A stretch of DNA of 8,563 nucleotides from assembly GCA_012035435.1 (NCBI GenBank), contig JAAUPH010000086.1, positions 1 through 8,563 on the forward strand, read 5' to 3'. Position 1 is the stretch's first letter, and each line of letters starts with the position of its first letter. The notes under the pieces are model-generated. The model saw only the letters and a program-made list of their open reading frames with translations. It searched no databases and was not told the DNA's origin. This DNA comes from Sphingopyxis sp. (GTDB lineage: Bacteria; Pseudomonadota; Alphaproteobacteria; Sphingomonadales; Sphingomonadaceae). This document shows, piece after piece, positions 1 to 6,611 of this stretch. The translations under genes and the position numbers were made by a program.

Positions 1-12
1 GGCGGCACCGCG

Positions 13-438
13 TTAGACGAACAGCCAGACCGCCCCGGTCCAGGCCGCCGGAATGCTGGCGGCGAGCAGCCACAGCATGCGCGTATCGCGGCGGAACCGG
101 TCCATCAGCGCAGGCGAGGGCAGGGCTTGCTGGCCCAGTGCCTGCCAGCGGCGTTCGGTAATGCGGGCATAGGGGAGTGCGGCGATGACCAGAATCACCA
201 TCGCAGCGATGGTGATGGTCCGCGGCGCGCCAACGTCGATGGCGGCACTGACCAGCCAGATTTGCATGACCGTAAATAATAACAGCGCGGCCGCGACGTG
301 ACGCGTCATCTGCGTGCCCAGACGGCGCGCGCGCGGCAACATGTTGGCGCTGCGCGTCCATTCGCGCGAAGTAAAGCTTGTAGCCATAAGTACAGCCTCT
401 AGCGGGCTAGTGCGATCCCAATGGCGCTTGGGTTTCAT
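13..438 (-). CDS. Small three-helix membrane protein of unknown function
   Basis: I do not recognise this protein. From the ATG at 438 it is 141 residues. It has a basic, hydrophilic N-terminus (residues 1-46) and three hydrophobic stretches at about 48-67, 74-91 and 121-140, the last ending almost at the C-terminus, so it is probably an inner-membrane protein. A charged segment (about 92-120) with several arginines joins helices two and three. The start is uncertain. The ATG at 438 has only a weak GGGA upstream. An in-frame ATG at 387 (124 residues) has AGAGG eight bases upstream. The first 17 codons of the longer form have much less G/C at third positions than the rest. A GTG at 450 is also in frame but unsupported. 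The gene is divergent from the DUF885 gene; its left neighbour lies outside the window. Confidence 0.6.
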   Translation of the reverse strand: MKPKRHWDRTSPLEAVLMATSFTSREWTRSANMLPRARRLGTQMTRHVAAALLLFTVMQIWLVSAAIDVGAPRTITIAAMVILVIAALPYARITERRWQALGQQALPSPALMDRFRRDTRMLWLLAASIPAAWTGAVWLFV

Positions 439-564
439 CGCCTGTCCCACGTGTCAAGCAGTGTGCAGGGCAATTGGTTAACAAAAGTGACAATTTCCGG
501 CCAAATGATGCGAAATGGGGGTCGAAAGAGCGATTTTGCCGCCATTTTATCGCCGATCGGGTCC

Positions 565-613
565 GATTCTGCAGTGAAAGCGATGCGATTCAAGTGCTGC
601 GCACAGGTGATTC
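565..613. promoter_or_regulatory. Three GANTC (CcrM-type methylation) sites at 22-base spacing
   Basis: GATTC occurs at 565-569, 587-591 and 609-613, so successive sites are exactly 22 bases apart, about two helical turns. A fourth lies at 714-718. The flanking bases of the three copies differ, so this is not a tandem repeat. GANTC is the target of the CcrM adenine methyltransferase of alphaproteobacteria, and methylated GANTC in promoters can recruit the cell-cycle regulator GcrA. A regulatory role here, for either divergent gene, is inference. Confidence 0.3.
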
Positions 614-710
614 GCTGATCGGAGGTTGGTGTTCCTCGACTTTTCACGCTCGTCTCACCCCGCGCAGTCGGGGGGCCAGCTGATGAAGTTCGAGGCGGAG
701 GGAGCAGAAG

Positions 711-745
711 CTGGATTCCGCCTGCGGGAATGACGATGGAATGAG
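711..745. repeat. REP-like intergenic palindrome
   Basis: The stretch contains ATTCC (715-719) and GGAAT (727-731) around a CG-rich loop, followed by TGACGA. It resembles dispersed intergenic palindromes of sphingomonads of the form CTGGATTCCCGC...GCGGGAATGACGA, apparently with one C lost from the left arm. The resemblance is from memory and only one copy is present in the window. It lies about 70 bases upstream of the DUF885 gene and may form a weak hairpin in its leader or simply be a dispersed element. Confidence 0.4.
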
Positions 746-801
746 GTTGGGATAAGATTGTACCTGTGCCAATGTCGCTTCATGATCCTGTTTCGATGAT
801 C

Positions 802-808
802 GGGGGAG
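802..808 (+). promoter_or_regulatory. Ribosome binding site deciding the DUF885 start
   Basis: The GGGGGAG run ends six bases before the ATG at 815 but only three bases before the alternative GTG at 812. Spacing favours the ATG. Confidence 0.6.
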
Positions 809-814
809 AATGTG

Positions 815-2611
815 ATGCATCACGCCCGCAGGCTTTTGGCCAGCGCCGCAATTGCTGTGCAGCTATGTGTAGGCACCATAGCGCCGGCTGATGCCCGTGA
901 GCCTGCCGCCGTCGTGACCGTCGAGGACGCGGCGCTAAGGGCCATGATCGATGAATATTGGGCGATGGTGCTGAAGGAGGCGCCGGTGTTTGCCTCGTCA
1001 CTGGGCGTCGATCTTTATGCGGGGCAGGTTGGCGATTATTCGCTGGCGGCGCAGGACCGGCAGGCGGCTGCCGCGGCGGGGCTGCTTGGCCGCTTGGCGA
1101 AAGTCGATACCGCCGCGCTCACGCCCAGCGACCGGGTGAACTACGGCATTTTGCAGCGCACCCTCAATGAAATTGTCGAGGGCAATGGCTTTGGCCAGCG
1201 CGCGATGAACTTTACCAACCGGTCGGGCTGGCATCAGGATTTTGCCGGGATGGGCGACAATCTGCCGTTCAAGACCAAGGCGGATTTCGAAAGCTATAAT
1301 GCGCGGCTGGCACAATTTCCGCGGGTCAATGACGAGGCGATTGCGGTCGGAAATACCGCTATCAAGGGCGGCTATGTGCTGCCCTGTGCCTCGCTGGATG
1401 GCTATGAGGGCAGCATCACCGGACTGATCGCCCCCGATCCGCGCAAATCGCGGTTCTTCAAACCCTATGACCGCAAGCGCCCCGACGGGGTCAGCGAGGC
1501 GGAATTTGCCGCGCTGGGCGACGCCGCTGCGGCCATAATCCGCGATGCCATCGTCCCGGCGCTCAAAAAGCAGGCCGACTGGTATGTGACGCGTTACAAA
1601 CCCAATTGCGCCAAGGCGCCCGGCATCTCGGCGCAGCCGGGCGGCGCCAGATATTATGATTATCGCATCCGCCAAATGACGACGACCAGCATGGGCGCAG
1701 AGGAGATTCACCAGCTGGGGCTTCGCGAAGTCGCACGCATCCGCAAGGAAATGGAAGGCGTTGCGGCGAAGGCCGGATATCCGACGCGTGAGGCCTATAT
1801 CCAGCATCTGCGCACCGACCCGCAATATTATGCCAAAACCCCCGAAGAGCTGATGCGCGCCGTCGCGCGGGTGACCAAGGATATTGACGGCAAAATGCCG
1901 TCGCTGTTCCACAAACTCCCGCGGCTGCCCTATGGCATTAAGGAGATTCCGGCGGAAATCGCCGAAGGGACGACGACGGCCTATTATAATCCCGGCTCGC
2001 CCGAAATTGGCGTGGCCGGATTTTATTTCGTCAACACCTCAAAACTCGACCAGCGGCCATTGTGGGAGGTGCCCGCGCTGTCGGTGCATGAAGCGGTGCC
2101 GGGGCATCATCACCAGATTGCGCTGCAGCAGGAACTGCCGCTGCACGATTTCCGCAAATATGGCAGCTTCTTTACCGCGTTCGTCGAGGGTTGGGGGCTT
2201 TATTCCGAACGTCTGGGGATTGAGATGGGGCTGTATGACACCCCCGCGAAGGATATGGGGCGGCTGTCCTATGAAATGTGGCGCGCGACGCGGCTGGTGG
2301 TCGACACCGGGATCCACGCGAAGGGGTGGAGCAAGCCGCAGGCCATCGCCTTCATGACCGACAACAGCGCGCTGTCGGCAGGCAATATCGAGGCCGAGGT
2401 GAACCGTTATATCGCGTGGCCGGGACAGGCGCTGGCGTACAAGATTGGCGAGCTCAAAATCCGCGAGCTGCGCGCGTTGGGCGAGAGAGAGCTGGGCGCA
2501 AAGTTCGATCTGGCGGCGTTTCACGATGTTGTGCTGGGCCAAGGCGCGGTGCCGCTCGATGTGCTGGAGCGCCAGGTGAAGGAGTGGATTGCGGGACAGC
2601 GGGGGACGTGA
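815..2611 (+). CDS. Secreted DUF885 family metallopeptidase-like protein
   Basis: The 598-residue product begins with a typical signal peptide: basic residues, a hydrophobic stretch, and probable cleavage after ADA near residue 28. It should therefore be periplasmic or lipid-free secreted. The mature part matches the DUF885 family: a helical N-terminal region (about 35-290), then the hallmark HEAVPGHHHQ at 425-434, a HExxPGHH-type zinc-binding motif, and EGWGLYSE from about 458, which probably supplies a further metal ligand. The length is normal for the family. Members are thought to be zinc-dependent peptidases, but substrates are mostly unknown. I chose the ATG at 815 because GGAG at 805-808 sits six bases upstream; the adjacent in-frame GTG at 812 is too close. 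It lies in tandem with an S9 peptidase 225 bases downstream, which suggests shared use in peptide breakdown. The gap and hairpins make a single transcript unlikely. Confidence 0.93.
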   Translation: MHHARRLLASAAIAVQLCVGTIAPADAREPAAVVTVEDAALRAMIDEYWAMVLKEAPVFASSLGVDLYAGQVGDYSLAAQDRQAAAAAGLLGRLAKVDTAALTPSDRVNYGILQRTLNEIVEGNGFGQRAMNFTNRSGWHQDFAGMGDNLPFKTKADFESYNARLAQFPRVNDEAIAVGNTAIKGGYVLPCASLDGYEGSITGLIAPDPRKSRFFKPYDRKRPDGVSEAEFAALGDAAAAIIRDAIVPALKKQADWYVTRYKPNCAKAPGISAQPGGARYYDYRIRQMTTTSMGAEEIHQLGLREVARIRKEMEGVAAKAGYPTREAYIQHLRTDPQYYAKTPEELMRAVARVTKDIDGKMPSLFHKLPRLPYGIKEIPAEIAEGTTTAYYNPGSPEIGVAGFYFVNTSKLDQRPLWEVPALSVHEAVPGHHHQIALQQELPLHDFRKYGSFFTAFVEGWGLYSERLGIEMGLYDTPAKDMGRLSYEMWRATRLVVDTGIHAKGWSKPQAIAFMTDNSALSAGNIEAEVNRYIAWPGQALAYKIGELKIRELRALGERELGAKFDLAAFHDVVLGQGAVPLDVLERQVKEWIAGQRGT

Positions 2612-2620
2612 GCTTTAGAG

Positions 2621-2642
2621 CCCCTCCCCTTCGGAGGAGGGG
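2621..2642. terminator. GC-rich hairpin with UUCG-type loop after the DUF885 gene
   Basis: CCCCTCC (2621-2627) pairs perfectly with GGAGGGG (2636-2642), and the loop contains CTTCGG, an especially stable tetraloop in RNA. It begins ten bases after the DUF885 stop codon, so it could end or stabilise that transcript. No T-run follows; the next bases are G-rich. It may equally be a dispersed intergenic repeat, since a related hairpin follows at 2702-2721. Confidence 0.5.
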
Positions 2643-2701
2643 TTGGGGTGGGGCCCGTGACCTCTGATGATTGAGCTTCACGCCACATGCCCTCCGCCGA
2701 A

Positions 2702-2721
2702 CCCTCCCGTGAGCAGGAGGG
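2702..2721. repeat. Second GC-rich hairpin repeat between the peptidase genes
   Basis: CCCTCC (2702-2707) pairs with GGAGGG (2716-2721) around an eight-base loop. The CCCTCC/GGAGGG arms match those of the hairpin at 2621-2642, so the two probably belong to one family of intergenic palindromes, of a type common in sphingomonads. No transposase or other gene accompanies them. The rest of the 2612-2836 gap shows no gene and no clear promoter. Confidence 0.5.
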
Positions 2722-2836
2722 GAGGTTGAGCGCCCCCATCGACCCCCGTCCGCCGTTCGTCGAAGCGGGGCATTGCTCCTGCATCCGATATGGCGTTTGA
2801 TGCGGTTACAGGTTTTTCAAACAGGGATGTACCGAC

Positions 2837-4804
2837 ATGCGCCATCTGACCCTTATTGCCGTCCTTGCCCTGCCGCTCGCGCCTGCGCTGGCGCAGGACG
2901 CGGCCGCTCCCGCCGCTCCCGCTGCACCCGCTGTGGCGGCTGTAGCGCCCAAGCCCGCCGCGCTGATTGCCGATGGCATGCCCGATGTTCCCGCCGCGCT
3001 CGCCGCTGCGACGCGGCCCTATATGGAAAATCGCGGTGCGGGCTTTTCAGGCTGGCACCCGACCGACAAATCGATGCTGATCGGGACGCGTTTCGGCAAT
3101 ACCACCCAGTTGCATCGTGTCGCCGCGCCAATGGGCGCGCGCAAGCAGCTGACATTCGAAGCCGAGCCGGTGCCGGGCGGGAGCTGGGCGCCCAAGCGCG
3201 GCGATGTGCTGCTGGTGCAAAAGGATATTGGCGGGAACGAATTTTTCCAGATTTTCGCGCTCAAGAACGGCAAGCTGGAACTGTTGACCGACGGTAAGAG
3301 CCGCAATGGCATCAACGCGTGGAGCGATGACGGCGATCTGCTTGCCTATAGCTCGACGCGGCGCAACGGACGCGACACCGACCTTTACATCATGGACCCG
3401 CGCAATCCGGCGTCGAACCGGATGGTGGCCGAGGTCAAGGGCGGCGGCTGGGGCGTAGGCGCCTTTGCTCCCGACAAAAGCTGGGCGCTGGTCGGCCAAT
3501 ATGTGTCGGTTCAGAAAACCAACCTGTTCAAACTTGATCTTGCGGGCGGCGGCGGGATGACCGCGATCGGCGATCATAATGCCGCAATTAGCTATCAGGG
3601 CGCGCAGGTCGCGCCCGATGGCACTATTTGGGTGACGAGTGACGAGGGCAGCGAGTTCCAGCGGCTGGGCACGCTCGACGCCGCGACGGGCAAATTTACG
3701 CCGAAGGGTCCGGCCGAAAAATGGGATGTCGATACGTTTGACATATCGGATGACGGCAGCTTTATCGCCTATGTCACCAACGAAGCGGGCATGAGCAAGC
3801 TCAAGATCATGGACGTGAAAACGGGCCGTGCCCGCGCCGTCGATGCGCTGCCCGCTGGCGTGATTGGCGGGGTCGATATTGCGCCATGGGGCGAGATTGG
3901 CATCACCTTCACCTCCGCCCGCAGTGCGGCGGATGCGTGGAGCGTCGATCCCAGGACGCTGAAACTGACTCGCTGGACCGAAAGCGAAACGGGCGGGCTG
4001 GACGTCACCCAGAATGTTGAGCCTGAGCTGGTGACGGTGAAGAGCTTTGACGGGCGGGAAGTGTCGGGCTTTCTCTATCGTCCTGATCCCAAGAAATTCC
4101 CGGGCAAGCGGCCGATGATCATGAACGTCCATGGCGGCCCCGAAGCGCAGTCGCGCCCCGGATTTCAGGGGCGGAACAATTTCCTGCTGAACGAGGAAGG
4201 CGTGGCGATCTTCTTCCCCAATGTGCGCGGCTCAACGGGCTATGGCAAAACCTTTGTCAGTCTCGATAACGGCCCGTTCAAGCGCGAGGATAGCGTCAAG
4301 GACATGGGCGCATTTCTGACCCATTTGCAGAAGGACGCAGGCCTGGATGCGTCGCGCTTTGGGCTGACCGGGGGCAGCTATGGCGGATATATGTGCTATG
4401 CTGCCGCGATCCAGTTCAGCGACGAATTGCGGTCGAACCTGTGCGTGGTCGCGATCTCCAACTTCGTGACCTTCCTCGAAAATACCGAAAGCTATCGCCG
4501 CGATTTGCGCCGCGTCGAATATGGCGACGAGCGCGATCCGGTGCAGCGCGCGAAATTGCTGGAAATCTCGCCCACGACGCGGGTGGCCGAAATCAAGGAT
4601 CCGCTGTTCGTCGTCACCGGCGCCAACGACCCGCGCGTGCCCAAGTCAGAGGCCGACCAGATGGTCGCCGCAGTGCGTGCCAATGGCGGCACGGCCTGGC
4701 ATCTGGTAGGGACCAACGAGGGCCATGGTTTCGCGAAAAAGGAAAATGCCGACTATAATTTCTGGGCCGGGCTGATGTTCTGGCGCGAGACTTTGTTGAA
4801 GTAA
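2837..4804 (+). CDS. Secreted S9 family (prolyl oligopeptidase-type) serine peptidase
   Basis: The 655-residue product has a signal peptide with probable cleavage after ALA at residue 20, then an Ala/Pro-rich linker to about residue 43. Residues about 50-390 show repeated WSDDG-, PDG- and DDGS-type strands of a WD40-like beta-propeller, which in this family gates access to the active site. From about 410 follows the alpha/beta-hydrolase peptidase domain. It contains NVHGGP (oxyanion region), the nucleophile elbow GGSYGGYM with Ser514, Asp598 in TGANDPRVP and His630 in NEGHGF, a complete catalytic triad in the order expected for S9. The length is typical for periplasmic S9 enzymes such as dipeptidyl or acylaminoacyl peptidases; the exact specificity cannot be read here. 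The ATG at 2837 is preceded by a weak AGGGA at 2823-2827. The gene converges on the next one with 48 bases between stop codons, and I see no clear terminator there. Confidence 0.94.
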   Translation: MRHLTLIAVLALPLAPALAQDAAAPAAPAAPAVAAVAPKPAALIADGMPDVPAALAAATRPYMENRGAGFSGWHPTDKSMLIGTRFGNTTQLHRVAAPMGARKQLTFEAEPVPGGSWAPKRGDVLLVQKDIGGNEFFQIFALKNGKLELLTDGKSRNGINAWSDDGDLLAYSSTRRNGRDTDLYIMDPRNPASNRMVAEVKGGGWGVGAFAPDKSWALVGQYVSVQKTNLFKLDLAGGGGMTAIGDHNAAISYQGAQVAPDGTIWVTSDEGSEFQRLGTLDAATGKFTPKGPAEKWDVDTFDISDDGSFIAYVTNEAGMSKLKIMDVKTGRARAVDALPAGVIGGVDIAPWGEIGITFTSARSAADAWSVDPRTLKLTRWTESETGGLDVTQNVEPELVTVKSFDGREVSGFLYRPDPKKFPGKRPMIMNVHGGPEAQSRPGFQGRNNFLLNEEGVAIFFPNVRGSTGYGKTFVSLDNGPFKREDSVKDMGAFLTHLQKDAGLDASRFGLTGGSYGGYMCYAAAIQFSDELRSNLCVVAISNFVTFLENTESYRRDLRRVEYGDERDPVQRAKLLEISPTTRVAEIKDPLFVVTGANDPRVPKSEADQMVAAVRANGGTAWHLVGTNEGHGFAKKENADYNFWAGLMFWRETLLK

Positions 4805-4852
4805 CCTGGACCCGGTTTCAATCTTATCAGGACAGACTCTAGGGCAGTTCGC

Positions 4853-5452
4853 TCAGCGCGGCGGGGGTGTTGGCAAGGGTCCGTCGTCGGGACCTTTGAC
4901 CTCGTCCGCCGGAGCACCGCCGCGCGCCTCAATCTCCGCGTCACGGCGGGCGCGTGCTTCGCGCTCTTTTTCATCTTCGACCACCGCCGCCTCAACCTCC
5001 GCTGCGGCTGCGTCGATGCCGGCCAGACGTTTTTGCCGTTCGTCGGCAATCAGCGCTTGCCAATTGGTCTTGTCGGTCGCGCGGCGCTCGGCGGCCGCTC
5101 CGGCCAGCAGGCTTTGGGTGCAGCCGGTAAACCCGCCCAGCCCGACCGGCGAGCAGCTGTCGGTGCCAAAACGGCCAATGCGTTCAAGCGCGACCACTTT
5201 GTTGGCCCAAGCCTCATTCTTGGGGCTGAGCAAGTCACCGCCGCGAAACATTTGCGGGACGCGATAGCGTTCTGCCTCTGGCAGCCGGGCGCAGACGATG
5301 ATCTCGTCGCCCGTCGCTGCGGGACAATCATCATCGCCATAGACGATTGCCTGCGACACTTTTTCCGTATTGCCGTCAGGGCCGTCCTGGCCGTGGGCGG
5401 GAAAGGCTGCGACGGCGGCAAGCAAAGCGGCAGAAAGGAGCGGGGATTTCAT
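4853..5452 (-). CDS. Periplasmic four-cysteine protein, conserved hypothetical
   Basis: The 199-residue product starts with a signal peptide cleaved near AHG at residues 19-21. The mature part carries four cysteines at 43, 54, 100 and 111, that is, two pairs each separated by ten residues, around motifs DEIIVCARLPEAERYRVP and CSPVGLGGFTGC. Similar motifs occur, as I recall, in uncharacterised exported proteins of sphingomonads. From about 112 to 180 the protein is rich in Ala, Glu, Arg and Lys and probably forms a long helix or coiled coil; the tail is Pro-rich. There is no known enzymatic motif. A strong AAGGA lies six bases before the ATG at 5452. The gene is third in a same-strand run dsbB-coq7-this gene, 57 bases after coq7, so its cysteines may be oxidised by the DsbA/DsbB system encoded partly alongside. 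That link is inference. Confidence 0.82.
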   Translation of the reverse strand: MKSPLLSAALLAAVAAFPAHGQDGPDGNTEKVSQAIVYGDDDCPAATGDEIIVCARLPEAERYRVPQMFRGGDLLSPKNEAWANKVVALERIGRFGTDSCSPVGLGGFTGCTQSLLAGAAAERRATDKTNWQALIADERQKRLAGIDAAAAEVEAAVVEDEKEREARARRDAEIEARGGAPADEVKGPDDGPLPTPPPR

Positions 5453-5470
5453 GGTTCGTCCTTAATAGTC
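5453..5470 (-). promoter_or_regulatory. Strong ribosome binding site of the four-cysteine protein
   Basis: On the minus strand AAGGA stands six bases before the ATG at 5452, the best-placed site among the minus-strand genes here. It allows independent translation initiation after coq7. Confidence 0.55.
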
Positions 5471-5509
5471 AACCGACATGGCTGTGTAATGAACGCACGG
5501 GGCGCCCGA

Positions 5510-6043
5510 TCAGATGCGCTTGGCGAGCGCAATGGCGGTGCGGCACCCGGCGCGGATGATGCCGGACAGCAGCGGATAGCCCGGCGCACCCTCGGCCCCT
5601 GCGGCCAGCGCGGCGTCCTTATGTTCCAGTTCCTCGGCGCGAAATTCGACAATGGCCGCGCTGAGTTCTGGGTCATCCTCGCCGAGTTCCTCCAGCTGCT
5701 CGCCATAATGGCGATCGATCTCGGTCTCGACCGCGGCGGTGCAAGCCATCGCGGCGCGCGGACCCATGGCGGCAGTGGCAGCGCCCAGCGCAAAGCCCGC
5801 GACATTCCAGAAAGGCGACAGGATGGTGGGGCGCACGCGGCGCTCGGCGATCATCCGGTCGAAAAAGACGCGGTGGCGCGCCTCTTGTTCGGCCATATGC
5901 GCGATGTCACGGGCGACTGGATGGCGATTGCCCATGACGGCAAGCTGGCCCGCGTAAATCCGCGCCGCGCCAAATTCACCCGCTTGGTTGACGCGGATCA
6001 TGCTGGCGATGCGGGCTTTGCGGGCGGGGCTGTCGGCGTTCAT
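5510..6043 (-). CDS. coq7: COQ7-type demethoxyubiquinone hydroxylase
   Basis: The 177-residue protein is a membrane-associated di-iron monooxygenase of ubiquinone synthesis. It hydroxylates the demethoxyubiquinone ring, the penultimate step of the pathway. The COQ7 pattern is complete: Glu23 within MIRVNQAGEFGAARIYAGQ, E54-x-x-H57 in EQEARH, glutamates at 106 and 108 in the central helix, and E138-x-x-H141 in EELEH. Together these give the two ExxH motifs and extra carboxylates of the iron site. The length matches compact bacterial COQ7 proteins. The ATG at 6043 overlaps the dsbB stop codon (ATGA), with AGGA nine bases upstream inside dsbB. An ATG further upstream in the same frame would run deep into dsbB and is not supported. 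Translation is therefore probably coupled to dsbB. Because DsbB passes electrons to ubiquinone, the pairing makes functional sense. Confidence 0.95.
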   Translation of the reverse strand: MNADSPARKARIASMIRVNQAGEFGAARIYAGQLAVMGNRHPVARDIAHMAEQEARHRVFFDRMIAERRVRPTILSPFWNVAGFALGAATAAMGPRAAMACTAAVETEIDRHYGEQLEELGEDDPELSAAIVEFRAEELEHKDAALAAGAEGAPGYPLLSGIIRAGCRTAIALAKRI

Positions 6044-6516
6044 TGAGCTTGGTCCTGACGGCGGAATAGAAACCATGATATGGCGATCCCCCCGGCAAAG
6101 GAAAAGAGGGCGTTGAACCCCGCAAGCGAAATTCCGCCGAGCGTGAACTGCGGCTTGTCGCATGCAATGACCGGGCCGGCCATCAGATCATCGATGGACA
6201 CGGGGCCGGTCGCGGCGGTGCTGCAAGCAGGACCGGGCCAGAAACCATATTCGACGCCCGCGTGGAAAACGCCGATGCCGCCGCTGACGAGGATCGCGAT
6301 GGCGGCGAGGATGGTAAGGGCGCGCATGGCAGACGTGTTGCTGCGCAGCATCAATGCGAGCGCGGCAAGGATGATCGCGGCCTGATGCGGCCAGCGCTGC
6401 CAATAACACATCTCGCACGGGAACAGGCCAAAGCCATATTGCGAGATCAGCGCGCCGCCGTAAAGCGCGAGCGGGATCAGCAGCGCGAGGAGCGGAGCGG
6501 TGGGGCGGTTGGTCAT
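6040..6516 (-). CDS. dsbB: Disulfide bond formation protein B
   Basis: The 158-residue protein has four hydrophobic membrane segments. DsbB reoxidises the periplasmic thiol oxidase DsbA and hands the electrons to membrane ubiquinone. The sequence shows the first redox pair Cys34-x-x-Cys37 in FPCEMCYWQR, with Arg41 at the position of the quinone-contacting arginine of E. coli DsbB (Arg48), and a second periplasmic pair Cys98 and Cys119 in PACSTA and ACDKPQF. After these comes LGGISLAGFN, typical of the family. The second pair is spaced 20 residues, a little closer than in E. coli. I chose the ATG at 6516. An upstream in-frame ATG at 6588 would add 24 residues encoded by the inverted repeat, which is not protein-like. 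No strong ribosome binding site precedes 6516. The gene ends in a four-base overlap with coq7. Confidence 0.93.
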   Translation of the reverse strand: MTNRPTAPLLALLIPLALYGGALISQYGFGLFPCEMCYWQRWPHQAAIILAALALMLRSNTSAMRALTILAAIAILVSGGIGVFHAGVEYGFWPGPACSTAATGPVSIDDLMAGPVIACDKPQFTLGGISLAGFNALFSFAGGIAISWFLFRRQDQAQ

Positions 6517-6529
6517 CCCCAGCCTATAC

Positions 6530-6601
6530 CCGTTCGTGTCGAGCGAAGTCGAGACACCGCGCGTGCATGCCCGGTGCCTCGACTTCACTCGACACGAACG
6601 G
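6530..6601. repeat. Large imperfect inverted repeat between S41 protease and dsbB
   Basis: Two 24-base arms, 6530-6553 and 6578-6601, are inverted copies with a single mismatch. The left arm begins CCGTTCGTGTCGAG. Inner CACCG (6555-6559) and CGGTG (6572-6576) extend the stem after one mismatch, so the whole 72 bases can fold into one long hairpin with a short apical loop. It lies 11 bases beyond the S41 stop codon and 13 bases before the dsbB start. It may terminate the S41 transcript and isolate dsbB. The arm sequence resembles a dispersed intergenic repeat of sphingomonads; that comparison is from memory. No T-run follows on either strand. Confidence 0.8.
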
Positions 6602-6611
6602 AATTAGCCTG

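Larger units (their letters stand above)
439..814. other. Divergent intergenic region with GATTC cluster and possible promoter elements
   Basis: This 376-base stretch separates two divergently transcribed genes and has no convincing gene. Short plus-strand frames starting at 421 and 474 lack ribosome binding sites and family resemblance. It is less GC-rich than the genes, notably around 475-500. A perfect minus-strand TTGACA lies at 457-452 and could be the -35 element of the small membrane protein gene, but I see no good -10 at 16-18 bases. If it is used, transcription would begin near 420-425 and favour the ATG at 387 as start. Three GATTC sites occur at 565, 587 and 609. A REP-like hairpin lies near 711-745. 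Confidence 0.5.

Noticed and set aside
421..683. Two short plus-strand frames in the divergent intergenic region
   Set aside because: No ribosome binding site, unbiased codons and no protein-like composition; one overlaps the start of the membrane protein gene.
998..1912. Minus-strand frame (304 codons) within the DUF885 gene
   Set aside because: Antisense shadow: the plus strand encodes a full-length DUF885 protein with the HExxPGHH motif.
3047..4132. Minus-strand frame (361 codons) within the S9 peptidase gene
   Set aside because: Antisense shadow of the propeller region; no family resemblance.
4805..4852. Bidirectional terminator between the convergent S9 and four-cysteine genes
   Set aside because: Only a four-base CCTG/CAGG pairing is visible and there is no T-run; support is too weak.
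5033..6046. Long plus-strand open frame (337 codons) opposite coq7 and the four-cysteine gene
   Set aside because: It is antisense to two genes with clear motifs, lacks any recognisable domain, and its open length is expected from high-GC antisense frames.
6530..6601. Terminal inverted repeats of an insertion sequence
   Set aside because: Only 24 bases separate the arms and no transposase is present; a hairpin repeat fits better.
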